Assembly: GCF_004361735.1 (NCBI RefSeq)
Contig: NZ_SNVV01000032.1
Location: 1 to 46,850 of the forward strand
DNA: 46,850 nt
From: Azoarcus indigens
GTDB lineage: Bacteria > Pseudomonadota > Gammaproteobacteria > Burkholderiales > Rhodocyclaceae
Direction: 5' to 3'
Of this stretch, positions 25,048-33,036 are shown piece after piece. A program made the translations under genes and the position numbers. The first letter of the stretch is position 1. Every line of letters begins with the position of its first letter. The notes under the pieces are model-generated. The model was not told the origin of the DNA and made no database searches. It saw only the letters and a program-made list of their open reading frames with translations.

Positions 25048-26094
25048 ATGGAGATAAGCGCGCCAGGGCCGGGTGTCGGTCTGCGATTCGGCCTCGCCGG
25101 CTGCCTGCTGATCACGCTGGCGGCCGCCGCCCTGGCGGCGGTGCCGGCCTTCGCCCGCCATGGCCTGGGCTGGCTGCCGCTGGCGGTGGCCTTGGGCATG
25201 GTCGCCGGCAACCTGTGGCCGCGGCTGCCCGCCGGCGGCGCCGCCGGCATCGCACTGGCGCGCGGCCCGCTGATGCGCGCCGGCATTGCCCTCTACGGCC
25301 TGCGCATCGGCGCGGACGATCTGGCGCTGGTGGGCTGGAGCGGGGTGGCGATGGCGGCGCTGATGGTGGCTTCCACGCTGGGGCTGGCCCAGGTGCTGGG
25401 CCGCCGCCTCGGCCTGGACCGGGACAGCGCGCTGCTGGTCGGCTGCGGCAGTGCCATCTGCGGCGCCGCGGCGGTGGCCGCGGCCGATGGCGTGCTCGGC
25501 GCCCGGGCGCGGGCGGTGTCGGCGGCGGTGGCGGCGGTGGTGGTGTTCGGCACGCTGGGCATGTACCTGCTGCCGCTGCTGCATCCGCTGCTGGCCGGCC
25601 TGCTCGGCCTGGGCGATGCCGCCTTCGGCCTGTGGCTGGGGCTGACTGTGCATGAACTGGGCCATGTGGTGGCCGCCGCCGCGGCGGTCGGGCCGGGCGC
25701 CGAGGCCAGTGCGCTGATCGAGAAGATGATGCGGGTGATGCTGCTAGCGCCGGCCATGGTGTGGCTGGCGCTGCGCTGCGGCCGGCCGCAGGCGGAGCAG
25801 GCCACGGCTGCGGCGAAGGCCGCGCGCCGGCCGGGGTTGCCGCTGTTCCTGTGGGCCTTCATCGCCGCCATCGTGCTGGCGGTGAGCGGCGCACTGCCGC
25901 AGGCGGTGATGAACTGGGGCGGTGTGCTCGCCCAGCTGCTGCTGGCGGTGGGGCTGGCTGGCCTGGGTGCGGCGACGCGGCTGGCCGACATCCGCCAGGC
26001 CGGCGGCCGGGTATGGCTGCTGGCGGCGCTGCTGTGGGCGTGGTTGCTGGCGGCGGGGCTGTTCATGGTGGTGATCGCCGGGTGGCTGGCATGA
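25048..26094 (+). CDS. yeiH: YeiH family (UPF0324 / PSE) putative sulfate-sulfite exporter
   Basis: A 348-residue, strongly hydrophobic protein with about ten membrane helices, of normal YeiH length. Family motifs visible are the LPLAVALGMVAGNLWP region, RAGIALYGLRI, LLVGCGSAICGAAAVAAADG, LTVHELGHVVAAAAAVG near residue 200, and the C-terminal GLGAATRLADIRQAGG. The family is annotated as putative sulfate exporters with little experimental proof. It is divergent from a LysR regulator and followed on the same strand by a TauE-type permease and the Apr-like operon, suggesting a shared sulfur theme. The ATG at 25048 has a weak AGAAG Shine-Dalgarno. Confidence 0.88.
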   Translation: MEISAPGPGVGLRFGLAGCLLITLAAAALAAVPAFARHGLGWLPLAVALGMVAGNLWPRLPAGGAAGIALARGPLMRAGIALYGLRIGADDLALVGWSGVAMAALMVASTLGLAQVLGRRLGLDRDSALLVGCGSAICGAAAVAAADGVLGARARAVSAAVAAVVVFGTLGMYLLPLLHPLLAGLLGLGDAAFGLWLGLTVHELGHVVAAAAAVGPGAEASALIEKMMRVMLLAPAMVWLALRCGRPQAEQATAAAKAARRPGLPLFLWAFIAAIVLAVSGALPQAVMNWGGVLAQLLLAVGLAGLGAATRLADIRQAGGRVWLLAALLWAWLLAAGLFMVVIAGWLA

Positions 26095-26214
26095 GCGCGG
26101 ACGCTTTCAAGGGATGGGAATCGGGCCGGGACGGACTGGCTGAAGCCGGCCTTGCCCTGGCATTCCAGCGGGGCGCCGAGGTGTGCGGGCTACGGGCTTT
26201 TTTCCTCGCTCCAG

Positions 26215-26228
26215 CCTGTTATAACAGG
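26215..26228. promoter_or_regulatory. Perfect 14-bp palindrome upstream of TSUP gene
   Basis: CCTGTTATAACAGG is a perfect inverted repeat 88 bp before the permease start, in a 221-bp gap with no other gene. TTATAACA-cored palindromes suit dimeric GntR-type regulators; one is encoded two genes downstream, and a related CATAACAAG half-site lies before that gene (27246-27254). Binding is inferred. Confidence 0.45.
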
Positions 26229-26315
26229 TTAGGATGTCTATGGCCTCAGCCGCTGTTCGGCGCTGGCCGTCCGGCATGTCGCCGCCCTTCTTCCCCGTTC
26301 GACCAGGAGCCCCGC

Positions 26316-27155
26316 TTGGAGCAGATCAGCACCGTTTTTGCCGCACACGACGCCGCCACCTGGGCGCTGGTCGCCTTCGCCATCGCCGCCGGCGGCGCGC
26401 TGCGCGGGCTCACCGGTTTCGGTTCGGCGCTGCTGATGGCGCCGCTGCTGTCCCTGGTGCTGCCGGCGCGGGAAACGCTGTGCCTGGTCACCCTGCTGAA
26501 CGCGCTGCCCATGGGCCGCGCCGCCACCGCCGCCGCCAGCCGGCTGGTAGACCGGGAGGTGATGCTGCCAATGACGCTGGCCGCCTTCGCCGGCGTGCCC
26601 TGCGGCATCGCGCTGGTGCATGTGCTGCCGGCGCGGCTCTTCGGCATGGTGATAGGCGGCGCGGTGATGCTCAGCGCCTGCGCGCTGATGGCTGGCCGCA
26701 GCCTGCCCGGCGGGCGTTCGCGGCCGCTGTCGCTGGGCGTGGGGGCGCTGAGCGGCGTGCTCACAGGGCTGGGCGGCGTCGGCGGGCCGCCGGCCATTCT
26801 TTATCTGCTGGGCGTGGAGGCGGACAACCACCGCGCCCGCGCCAACTTCATCGTCTTTTTCGCCTGGCTGTATCCGGTGGCGCTGGCGGCCATCCTGGCG
26901 CTGGGCATGCTGAGCTGGGCGGAGGCGCTGGCCTGGCTGGCGCTGGCGCCGCTGTTCCTGCTCGGCGGCGTGGCCGGCGGGCGTCTGTACGCGCTGATCG
27001 GCCGCGTCCACTTCCGTCCTTTCGTGCTGGCGCTGCTGCTGCTGGCCGGGGCGGTGGCGGCCTGGCCTAAGGCGGCGGAGGCCGCACCGAAGTGGGCGGG
27101 TTACGCACTCCTGCAGTGCGGGATTTCATGCGTAGCATTGCATGAAATTTCATGA
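26316..27155 (+). CDS. Sulfite exporter TauE/SafE family (TSUP) permease
   Basis: A 279-residue inner-membrane permease with about eight helices. Two repeated family motifs are visible: GGALRGLTGFGSALLMAPLL near the N-terminus and LSGVLTGLGGVGGPPAILYL in the second half. TSUP proteins move sulfite, sulfonates or related organic anions. The TTG start at 26316 is preferred because AGGAG lies 8 bases upstream and the first helix follows shortly; longer versions of the frame run back through yeiH and are not credible. The last ~25 residues (from WAGYALLQCG) look like read-through past a conventional end. It lies between yeiH and the GntR gene, close to the ABC/AprA-like operon. Confidence 0.87.
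   Translation: MEQISTVFAAHDAATWALVAFAIAAGGALRGLTGFGSALLMAPLLSLVLPARETLCLVTLLNALPMGRAATAAASRLVDREVMLPMTLAAFAGVPCGIALVHVLPARLFGMVIGGAVMLSACALMAGRSLPGGRSRPLSLGVGALSGVLTGLGGVGGPPAILYLLGVEADNHRARANFIVFFAWLYPVALAAILALGMLSWAEALAWLALAPLFLLGGVAGGRLYALIGRVHFRPFVLALLLLAGAVAAWPKAAEAAPKWAGYALLQCGISCVALHEIS
27123..27154. promoter_or_regulatory. Palindromic TTTCATG/CATGAAA operator cluster
   Basis: CATGAAATTTCATG (27141-27154) is a perfect palindrome, and another ATTTCATG half-site lies at 27123-27130. The cluster overlaps the end of the TSUP gene and lies 124 bp before the GntR start. The surrounding 27140-27190 is AT-rich against the GC-rich background, as expected for a promoter/operator. Confidence 0.5.
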
Positions 27156-27277
27156 AAAATCCTTTTAATTCAATGTAATCATGCCGTTGAAGAGAGGTAT
27201 TGCAATGCGATGGAATTGGCACCGTGTTTGCTTAACAGAACTCGTCATAACAAGTTGTGCCAGGCGCGAGGTTTTCC

Positions 27278-28051
27278 ATGTCCAGCCGTAAGCAGATCGC
27301 AGTGGTTTCCAAGACTTCGGGCGACGCGATAGACGCGGTTTCGCCGGTGCCGCTGCACACCCAGATACGCGAGGTGCTGCGCCGCCGCATCCTGGATGGC
27401 AGCTATGCGCCGCACTCGCAGATGCCCTCCGAGAGCCAGATGATGGAAGCCTTCGGCGTCAGCCGCATCACCATCCGCCAGGCGCTGGGCGACCTGCAGA
27501 AGGAGGGGCTGATCTTCAAGGTGATGGGCAAGGGCAGCTTCGTCGCCAAGCCCAAGGCCTTCCAGAGCCTGTCGCGGCTGCAGGGCTTCGGCGAGGCGAT
27601 GGCGCCCTCCGGCTACGAAACCTATTCGATGCTGCTGTCCGCCCGCCAGGTGGAGGCCAGCCAGGTGGTGGCGGCGCGCTTCGGTATCCGGCCGGGCGAC
27701 GCGGTGTTCGAGATCCAGCGCCTGCGCTACCTCAACCGCGAGCCCATCTCGGTGGACGTCAGCTACTTTCCGCCCGCCATCGGCGAACGGCTGGTGCAGG
27801 AAGACCTCGCCACCCGCGACATCTTCGTCATCCTCGAGAACGACTTCGGCCACGACCTCACCCATGCCGACCTGCAGATCGAGGCCATTTCCGCCGACGA
27901 ATCGCTGGCGCGCCACCTCGGCACCGACGAGGGCGCGCCGCTGCTGCGCATGGAGCGCATGACTTACGCCGGCGAGCAGCCGCTGGACTTCGAGTTCCTT
28001 TACTACCGAGGCGACGCCTTCCAGTACCGCCTGCGCATAGAGCGCAGCTGA
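27278..28051 (+). CDS. GntR/HutC-family regulator with UTRA domain
   Basis: A 257-residue transcription factor. The winged helix is at residues ~25-95 (PLHTQIREVLRRRILDG; MPSESQMMEAFGVSRITIRQ; GKGSFVAKP), followed by the UTRA effector domain with LSRLQGFGEAM, FEIQRLRYLNREPISVDVSYF and a C-terminal FEFLYYRGDAFQYRLRIER. The start at 27278 follows GAGG; a GTG seven codons earlier is less likely. It lies 50 bp before the AprA-like gene and is the obvious candidate regulator of that operon, sensing a small ligand through UTRA. Confidence 0.9.
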   Translation: MSSRKQIAVVSKTSGDAIDAVSPVPLHTQIREVLRRRILDGSYAPHSQMPSESQMMEAFGVSRITIRQALGDLQKEGLIFKVMGKGSFVAKPKAFQSLSRLQGFGEAMAPSGYETYSMLLSARQVEASQVVAARFGIRPGDAVFEIQRLRYLNREPISVDVSYFPPAIGERLVQEDLATRDIFVILENDFGHDLTHADLQIEAISADESLARHLGTDEGAPLLRMERMTYAGEQPLDFEFLYYRGDAFQYRLRIERS

Positions 28052-28101
28052 GTACCGGCAGGACCTTGCCCGGGCGCACTGCCCCAACCCCAGGAGAGAC
28101 C

Positions 28102-29832
28102 ATGAAGCGCATAGACCTGCAGTACGACCTCGTCGTCATCGGCGGGGGTACCGGCGGACCGATGGCCGCGGTGAAAGCGAAGGAAAGGAATCCTCAACTC
28201 AAGGTGCTGCTGGTCGACAAGGCCAACGTGAAGCGCAGCGGTGCCATCTCGATGGGCATGGACGGCCTCAACAACGCCGTCATCCCCGGCCATGCCACGC
28301 CGGAGCAGTACGTGAAGGAGATCACCGTCGCCAACGACGGCATCGTCGACCAGGAGGCGGTGATGGCCTACGCCGCCGGCAGCTTCGACATGATCCAGGA
28401 GCTGGACCGCTGGGGCGTCAAGTTCGAGAAGGACGAAACCGGCGACTACGCGGTGCGCAAGGTGCACCATCTCGGCAGCTACGTGCTGCCGATGCCCGAA
28501 GGCCACCACATGAAGAAGATCCTCTACCGCCAGCTGAAGCGCGGCCGGGTGGAGGTGACCAACCGGGTGGTGGTCACCCGCGTGCTCACCGGCGCCGACG
28601 GCGCGGTGAACGCGGTGCTGGGCTTCGACTGCCGCACCGCGGACTTCTACGTCATCCGCTGCAAGGCGGCGGTCATCAGCACCGGCGCTGCCGGCCGCAT
28701 CGGCCTGCCGGCCTCCGGCTACCTGATGGGCACCTACGAGAACCCGACCAACTGCGGCGACGGCCACGCCATGGCCTATCACGCCGGCGCCGACCTGGCC
28801 AACCTCGAGTGCTTCCAGATCAACCCGCTGATCAAGGACTACAACGGCCCGGCCTGTGCCTACGTCACCGGCCCCTTCGGCGGCTTCACCGCCAACTCCA
28901 AGGGCGAGCGCTTCATCGAGTGCGACTACTGGAGCGGCCAGATGATGCTGGAATTCCACCGCGAGCTGCAGAGCGGCAACGGCCCGGTGTTCCTCAAGCT
29001 GGACCACCTGGCGGAGGAAACCATAGGCGAGATCGAGCACATCCTGCACACCAACGAGCGCCCCAGCCGAGGCCGCTTCCACGAGAAGCGCGGCAACGAC
29101 TACCGCAGCGAGATGGTGGAGATGCACATCTCCGAGATCGGCTTCTGCAGCGGCCACAGCGCCTCCGGCATCCACATCAACGCCCGCGGCGAAACTTCGG
29201 TGAAGGGCCTCTACGCCGCTGGCGACTGCGCCAGCGTGCCGCACAACTACATGCTGGGCGCCTTCGTCTATGGCCGCCTGTGCGGCGAGAACGCCGCCGA
29301 GTACTGCGACGGCCGCAACCCGCTGGCGGTGGACGAGGACGCGGTGGAAGCCGAGCGCGCCCGCATCGCCGCGCCGCTGGGCCGGGGCGACGGCCTCACC
29401 CCCTTCCAGATCGAGTACAAGACGCGCCGGCTGGTGAACGACTACCTGCAGCCGCCCAAGATCACCCGCAAGTACGAGATCGCCCTGCGCCGCTTCGACG
29501 AGATCCGCGAGGACGCGCTGCAGATGACCGCCGCCAACCCGCACGAGCTGATGCGGGCGATAGAAGCCCACTCCATCCTCGACTGCGCCGAGATGGCCGC
29601 CCGCGCCTCGCTGTTCCGCACCGAGAGCCGCTGGGGCCTGTACCACCACTACGTCGACTTCCCCGAGCGCAATGATGCCGACTGGTTCTGCCACTCGCTG
29701 CTGAGTAAGGGCGCCGACGGCGCCATGAGCCTGCGCAAGAAGGCGGTGGAGCCCTACATCGTCGCCATCGACGAACAGGAGCGCACCGCCTACCAGCGCC
29801 TGCGCGTCGCCCCCAGCGCCGCTGCCGCCTGA
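28102..29832 (+). CDS. AprA-like FAD flavoprotein (fumarate reductase/APS reductase alpha superfamily)
   Basis: A 576-residue flavoprotein. The FAD-binding GGGTGG is at residues 14-19 with the acidic end of the Rossmann strand at VLLVDKA, followed by KRSGAISMGMDGLNN, which parallels the AprA active-site region more than SdhA/FrdA. A second FAD contact is at GLYAAGDCASVPHN. The C-terminal helical domain (SRWGLYHHYVDFPERNDADW) is also AprA-like. True AprA is somewhat longer and paired with an AprB of about 150 residues; here the ferredoxin partner is only 77 residues. No signal peptide, so cytoplasmic. It heads an eight-gene operon with two ferredoxins, a HEAT protein and an ABC importer. A redox step on an imported sulfur compound is plausible; sulfate reduction is not implied. 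Confidence 0.85.
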   Translation: MKRIDLQYDLVVIGGGTGGPMAAVKAKERNPQLKVLLVDKANVKRSGAISMGMDGLNNAVIPGHATPEQYVKEITVANDGIVDQEAVMAYAAGSFDMIQELDRWGVKFEKDETGDYAVRKVHHLGSYVLPMPEGHHMKKILYRQLKRGRVEVTNRVVVTRVLTGADGAVNAVLGFDCRTADFYVIRCKAAVISTGAAGRIGLPASGYLMGTYENPTNCGDGHAMAYHAGADLANLECFQINPLIKDYNGPACAYVTGPFGGFTANSKGERFIECDYWSGQMMLEFHRELQSGNGPVFLKLDHLAEETIGEIEHILHTNERPSRGRFHEKRGNDYRSEMVEMHISEIGFCSGHSASGIHINARGETSVKGLYAAGDCASVPHNYMLGAFVYGRLCGENAAEYCDGRNPLAVDEDAVEAERARIAAPLGRGDGLTPFQIEYKTRRLVNDYLQPPKITRKYEIALRRFDEIREDALQMTAANPHELMRAIEAHSILDCAEMAARASLFRTESRWGLYHHYVDFPERNDADWFCHSLLSKGADGAMSLRKKAVEPYIVAIDEQERTAYQRLRVAPSAAAA

Positions 29833-29871
29833 GCCCAGGCACCCCCGAACCCGACGCGAGAGGAAACGACC

Positions 29872-30105
29872 ATGACCATCGCCATCACCCCCACCCAGGC
29901 CCCCGTCGCCGTCGACGAGGACAAGTGCATCGCCGAGAAGGGCTGTACCGTCTGCGTGGATGTCTGCCCGCTGGACGTGCTCGCCATTGACCTGGTGAAG
30001 AAAAAAGCCTTCATGCAGTTCGACGAGTGCTGGTACTGCCTGCCCTGCGAAACCGACTGCCCCACCGGCGCGGTGCAGGTCAGCATCCCCTACCTGCTGC
30101 GCTGA
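29872..30105 (+). CDS. AprB-like 2x[4Fe-4S] ferredoxin
   Basis: A 77-residue ferredoxin with two cluster motifs: C-x5-C-x2-C-x3-CP ([15 protein letters not shown]) and C-x2-C-x2-C-x3-CP ([12 protein letters not shown]). The first motif, with its EKGC insertion, resembles AprB, the electron-transfer subunit of APS reductase, but the long C-terminal tail of AprB is missing. It lies 39 bp after the flavoprotein gene, behind a GAGAGGAAA Shine-Dalgarno, and is probably its electron-transfer subunit. Confidence 0.87.
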   Translation: MTIAITPTQAPVAVDEDKCIAEKGCTVCVDVCPLDVLAIDLVKKKAFMQFDECWYCLPCETDCPTGAVQVSIPYLLR

Positions 30106-30116
30106 GGAGGGCCGCC

Positions 30117-31058
30117 ATGCAGATGCTCTCCCTTGCCGAACGCCTGGAAAGCGCCGACGCCGAAGTGCGCCGCCTGGCCGTCATCGATCTGCCCTACGGC
30201 GACGAGGACGACATCGTGCCGCTGCTGCTGCCGCGCCTGCTCGACAGCGACGCCGCGGTACGGACCGAAGCGGTGCGCGCCCTCGAAGGCTACGAGGACA
30301 CCCCGGTGGTGGCCGCGCTGGCCACCATGCTGCTGGACGGCGACGCCGGCGTGCGCGAAGCCGCCGGCCAGGTGCTGGCCGAACTCAAGCAGCCCGCCTC
30401 CGCCGCGCCGCTGCTGCCGCTGCTGGAAGGGCAGGCCGCCGAAGTGCGCATGCTGGCCTTCCGCGCGGTGCGTGCGCTGCGGGTGGAGGCCGCCTTCGCC
30501 CCCGCCATGGCGGCGCTGCGCGACGCCGACCCCGGCGTGCGCCGCGAGGCCGTCGGCGTGCTCGGCTACCTGAAGAAAACCGAGGCCATCGGCGAGCTGG
30601 CCGAAGTCGCCGCCCACGACCCGGACGCCGAAGTGCGCCGCATCGCCATCGGCGCGCTGGGCTACGCCAGCGGTGTCAGCGTGCTGCCGGCCCTCACCCG
30701 CGCGCTGGGCGATACCGCCTGGATGGTGCGCGAGGAAGCGGCGCAGACGGTGGGCAAGCTGCGCCTGGGCCCGGCCATTCCCGACCTGGTGAAGGCCATG
30801 GCCGACGACTACTGGCAGGTGCGGGTGAAGGCGGCGCGCAGCCTCGGCCTGCTCAAGGCCGCCGCCGGCCTGCCGGCACTGGTGGAGGCGCTGTCCCACC
30901 CGATGGGCAACCTGCGCAAGGAAGCCGCCATCGCCCTCGGCGAGGTTGGCGACGCCCGCGCCATCCCGGCGCTGGAAAAGGCCCTGCAGGACCCCGACCC
31001 GGACGTGCGCAAGCTCGCCCGCCTCGCCCTCACCGCCATCGGCCTCGCCCAGGCCTGA
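30117..31058 (+). CDS. HEAT-repeat protein
   Basis: A 313-residue all-helical repeat protein. About ten repeats of ~30 residues are marked by a recurring D-x-x-VR-x-x-A signature: [63 protein letters not shown] and PDVRKLA. HEAT arrays of this kind act as protein-interaction scaffolds or, in the CpcE/PBS-lyase type, as chaperones for cofactor attachment. Lying between two ferredoxin genes and 11 bp after the first, it may help assemble or bridge the flavoprotein and iron-sulfur subunits. The ATG at 30117 follows GAGGAGGG; longer upstream versions overlap the ferredoxin in another frame. Confidence 0.88.
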   Translation: MQMLSLAERLESADAEVRRLAVIDLPYGDEDDIVPLLLPRLLDSDAAVRTEAVRALEGYEDTPVVAALATMLLDGDAGVREAAGQVLAELKQPASAAPLLPLLEGQAAEVRMLAFRAVRALRVEAAFAPAMAALRDADPGVRREAVGVLGYLKKTEAIGELAEVAAHDPDAEVRRIAIGALGYASGVSVLPALTRALGDTAWMVREEAAQTVGKLRLGPAIPDLVKAMADDYWQVRVKAARSLGLLKAAAGLPALVEALSHPMGNLRKEAAIALGEVGDARAIPALEKALQDPDPDVRKLARLALTAIGLAQA

Positions 31059-31069
31059 AGGAGCCCGCC

Positions 31070-31414
31070 ATGACCTACGTCGTCACCGAAGCCTGCGTGC
31101 GCTGCAAATACACCGACTGCGTCGCCGTCTGCCCGGTGGAGTGCTTCCACGAGGGGCCCAACTTCCTCGTCATCAACCCGGAAGGCTGCATCGACTGCGG
31201 CGTCTGCGTGCCGGAATGCCCGGTGGGCGCCATCTACGCCGAAGACGAGCTGCCCGCCGGGCAGGAAGCCTTCATCGCCCTCAACGCCGAGCTGGCCGCG
31301 GTCTGGCCGCCCATCGCCGAGGCCCGCGAACCGCTGGCGGACGCCGAGCGGTGGGCGGAGGTGGCGGACAAGCGCGCCTTCCTCGACACCGCCGGCGCCG
31401 CACCTCCGGCCTGA
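31070..31414 (+). CDS. FdxA-like [3Fe-4S][4Fe-4S] ferredoxin
   Basis: A 114-residue ferredoxin of the seven-iron type: [18 protein letters not shown] at the N-terminus and [17 protein letters not shown] after it. The motif order, the [13 protein letters not shown] linker and the C-terminal helix with [10 protein letters not shown] match FdxA-type ferredoxins, which carry low-potential electrons. It follows the HEAT gene by 11 bp after a GGAG site. The operon therefore encodes two different ferredoxins, which suggests an electron chain into or out of the AprA-like enzyme. Confidence 0.9.
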   Translation: MTYVVTEACVRCKYTDCVAVCPVECFHEGPNFLVINPEGCIDCGVCVPECPVGAIYAEDELPAGQEAFIALNAELAAVWPPIAEAREPLADAERWAEVADKRAFLDTAGAAPPA

Positions 31415-31573
31415 GACCCTTCAGAACCCGCCCTTCAACCCGCCGGCCCCCCGCCGGACCAGCCGCCCCGGAGGAACATCCGCCACATCCGCTGCGCCCC
31501 GCGAAAGCGGGAAAACAGAGAGAGATACGCAGGAACTCGAACGCACCGCCAACCCCACTGGAAGGACGCCCCA

Positions 31574-33034
31574 ATGAACGCACGTTCCAGAAGCACGCAT
31601 CGAGATCGGCATCACAACAATCACAACATTGCCCGCCACACCCTGGCCACGCTGGCGCTCGCCGCCTGCTGTGCGCTACCGCTGGGCGCCGCCGCCGAAG
31701 TCGTCACCGTCGGCATCGGCACCCAGAACACCACCACCAACACGGTGACCGGCGGCATCGTCATCAAGGAACTGGGCCTGCTCGAAAAGAACTTGCCGAA
31801 GACCGGCAAGTACAAGGACATCACCTTCAAGGTCGAGTGGCAGAACTTCACCTCCGGCCCGCCGGTCACCAACGGCATGGTCGCCAACACCCTGCAGATC
31901 GGCATGATGGGCGACTACCCGCTGCTGGTGAACGGCGCCACTTTCCAGGCCATGCCGGAAACCAAGAGCCGGCTCATCGCGCTGATCGCCTACAACGCTG
32001 AGGGCGCCGGCAACGGCCTGGTGGTGCACAAGGATTCGCCCTACTACGAGCTGGCCGACCTCAAGGGCAAGAAGGTCTCCGTGCCCTTCGGTTCCGCCGC
32101 CCACGGCATGCTGCTGAAGGCGATGGAAGACCGCGGCTGGAAGAGCGATTACTTCGAGCTCTCCAGCCAGAGCCCGGAGGTGGGCACCTCCAGCCTGCAG
32201 GAGATGCGCATAGACGGCCATGCCGACTTCGTGCCCTTCGCCGAGCTGCTGCCCTACCGCGGCTTCGCCCGCAAGATCTTCGACGGCGTCGAAACCAAGG
32301 TGCCCACCTTCCACGGCGTGGTGGTGCGGGAAGACTTCGCCAAGAAGTACCCGGAGTTCGTCGTCGCCTACCTGAAGGCGCTGATGGAGGCCAATGACTG
32401 GGTGCGCAAGAACCCGGTGGAAGCGGCGGCCAAGATCGAGCAATGGACCCGCGTCGAGAAGGAAGTGGCCTACATGTTCCTCGGCCCCAGCGGTGTTCAT
32501 ACGCTGGACCCGACGATCAAGCCCAAGTGGATAGAGACGGTGAAATACGACCACGGCGTGCTGCAGCGCATGGGCCGGGTGAAGGACTTCGACGCCGACG
32601 CCTGGGCGGACGAGAGCTACATCCGCACTGCCTACAAGGAGCTGGGGCTGGACTACGACAAGCAGAAGGCCAGCCTCGCCAACTACGAGATCAGCGGCAC
32701 CGACCCGCTGTGCGGCGGCGCCATCACCAACCCGCGCGAGGCCGGCGAGGTGTGGCTGGACGGCGGCGGCATCACCGCCTACAAGTCCGCCGCCTGCACC
32801 CTGGCGGCGGCCGGCAAGGCGGTGGCCGAGGGCAAGAAGATAGGCGTGGCCTTCGTCTTCGACCACAGCAGCAAGATCAAGCTGTTCGCCGACAAGGCCT
32901 ACTACGCGCTGGGCGGCAAGAGCGGCAAGGAGATCGTGCCCTTCCTGCTGAAGAAGGATGCCGAGGCCTATGTCGCGGCCAACGGCGGCAAGGTCGGCGG
33001 CTACGGCGATGCCGTGGCGCTGGCGGGGAGGTGA
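31574..33034 (+). CDS. ABC substrate-binding protein (NrtA/SsuA/TauA-like) with C-terminal NosL-like extension
   Basis: A 486-residue protein with a signal region at residues ~20-41 (TLALAACCALPLGAAAE). Residues ~42-370 form an SsuA/TauA/NrtA-type solute-binding fold (VTVGIGTQNTTTN; NTLQIGMMGDYPLLVNG; LADLKGKKVSVPFGSAAHG). Such proteins are normally about 320-340 residues. The remaining ~115 residues have DPLCGGAI (Cys380), SAACTLAA (Cys408), KIKLFADKAYYALGGKSGKE and PFLLKKDAEAYVAANGGKVG. These resemble the NosL family, with its CGM-type motif and FxxxxDAExFxxxHGG-type end, so the protein looks like a binder fused to a possible metal-binding domain. GGAAGGA precedes the ATG. The permease and ATPase follow immediately. 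The substrate is unknown; sulfonate, nitrate or a similar oxyanion is likely by family. Confidence 0.88.
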   Translation: MNARSRSTHRDRHHNNHNIARHTLATLALAACCALPLGAAAEVVTVGIGTQNTTTNTVTGGIVIKELGLLEKNLPKTGKYKDITFKVEWQNFTSGPPVTNGMVANTLQIGMMGDYPLLVNGATFQAMPETKSRLIALIAYNAEGAGNGLVVHKDSPYYELADLKGKKVSVPFGSAAHGMLLKAMEDRGWKSDYFELSSQSPEVGTSSLQEMRIDGHADFVPFAELLPYRGFARKIFDGVETKVPTFHGVVVREDFAKKYPEFVVAYLKALMEANDWVRKNPVEAAAKIEQWTRVEKEVAYMFLGPSGVHTLDPTIKPKWIETVKYDHGVLQRMGRVKDFDADAWADESYIRTAYKELGLDYDKQKASLANYEISGTDPLCGGAITNPREAGEVWLDGGGITAYKSAACTLAAAGKAVAEGKKIGVAFVFDHSSKIKLFADKAYYALGGKSGKEIVPFLLKKDAEAYVAANGGKVGGYGDAVALAGR

Positions 33035-33036
33035 GC

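Noticed and set aside
26095-26315. Upstream extension of the TSUP permease into yeiH
   Set aside because: The extended frame overlaps most of yeiH in another phase and gives a non-helical Ala/Gly-rich leader. The TTG with AGGAG gives a normal-length permease.
28102-30105. A genuine dissimilatory APS reductase (aprAB)
   Set aside because: The gene order is A then B, the ferredoxin lacks the AprB tail, the flavoprotein is shorter than AprA, and sat, aprM, qmo and dsr genes are absent. AprA/B-like is as far as the sequence supports.
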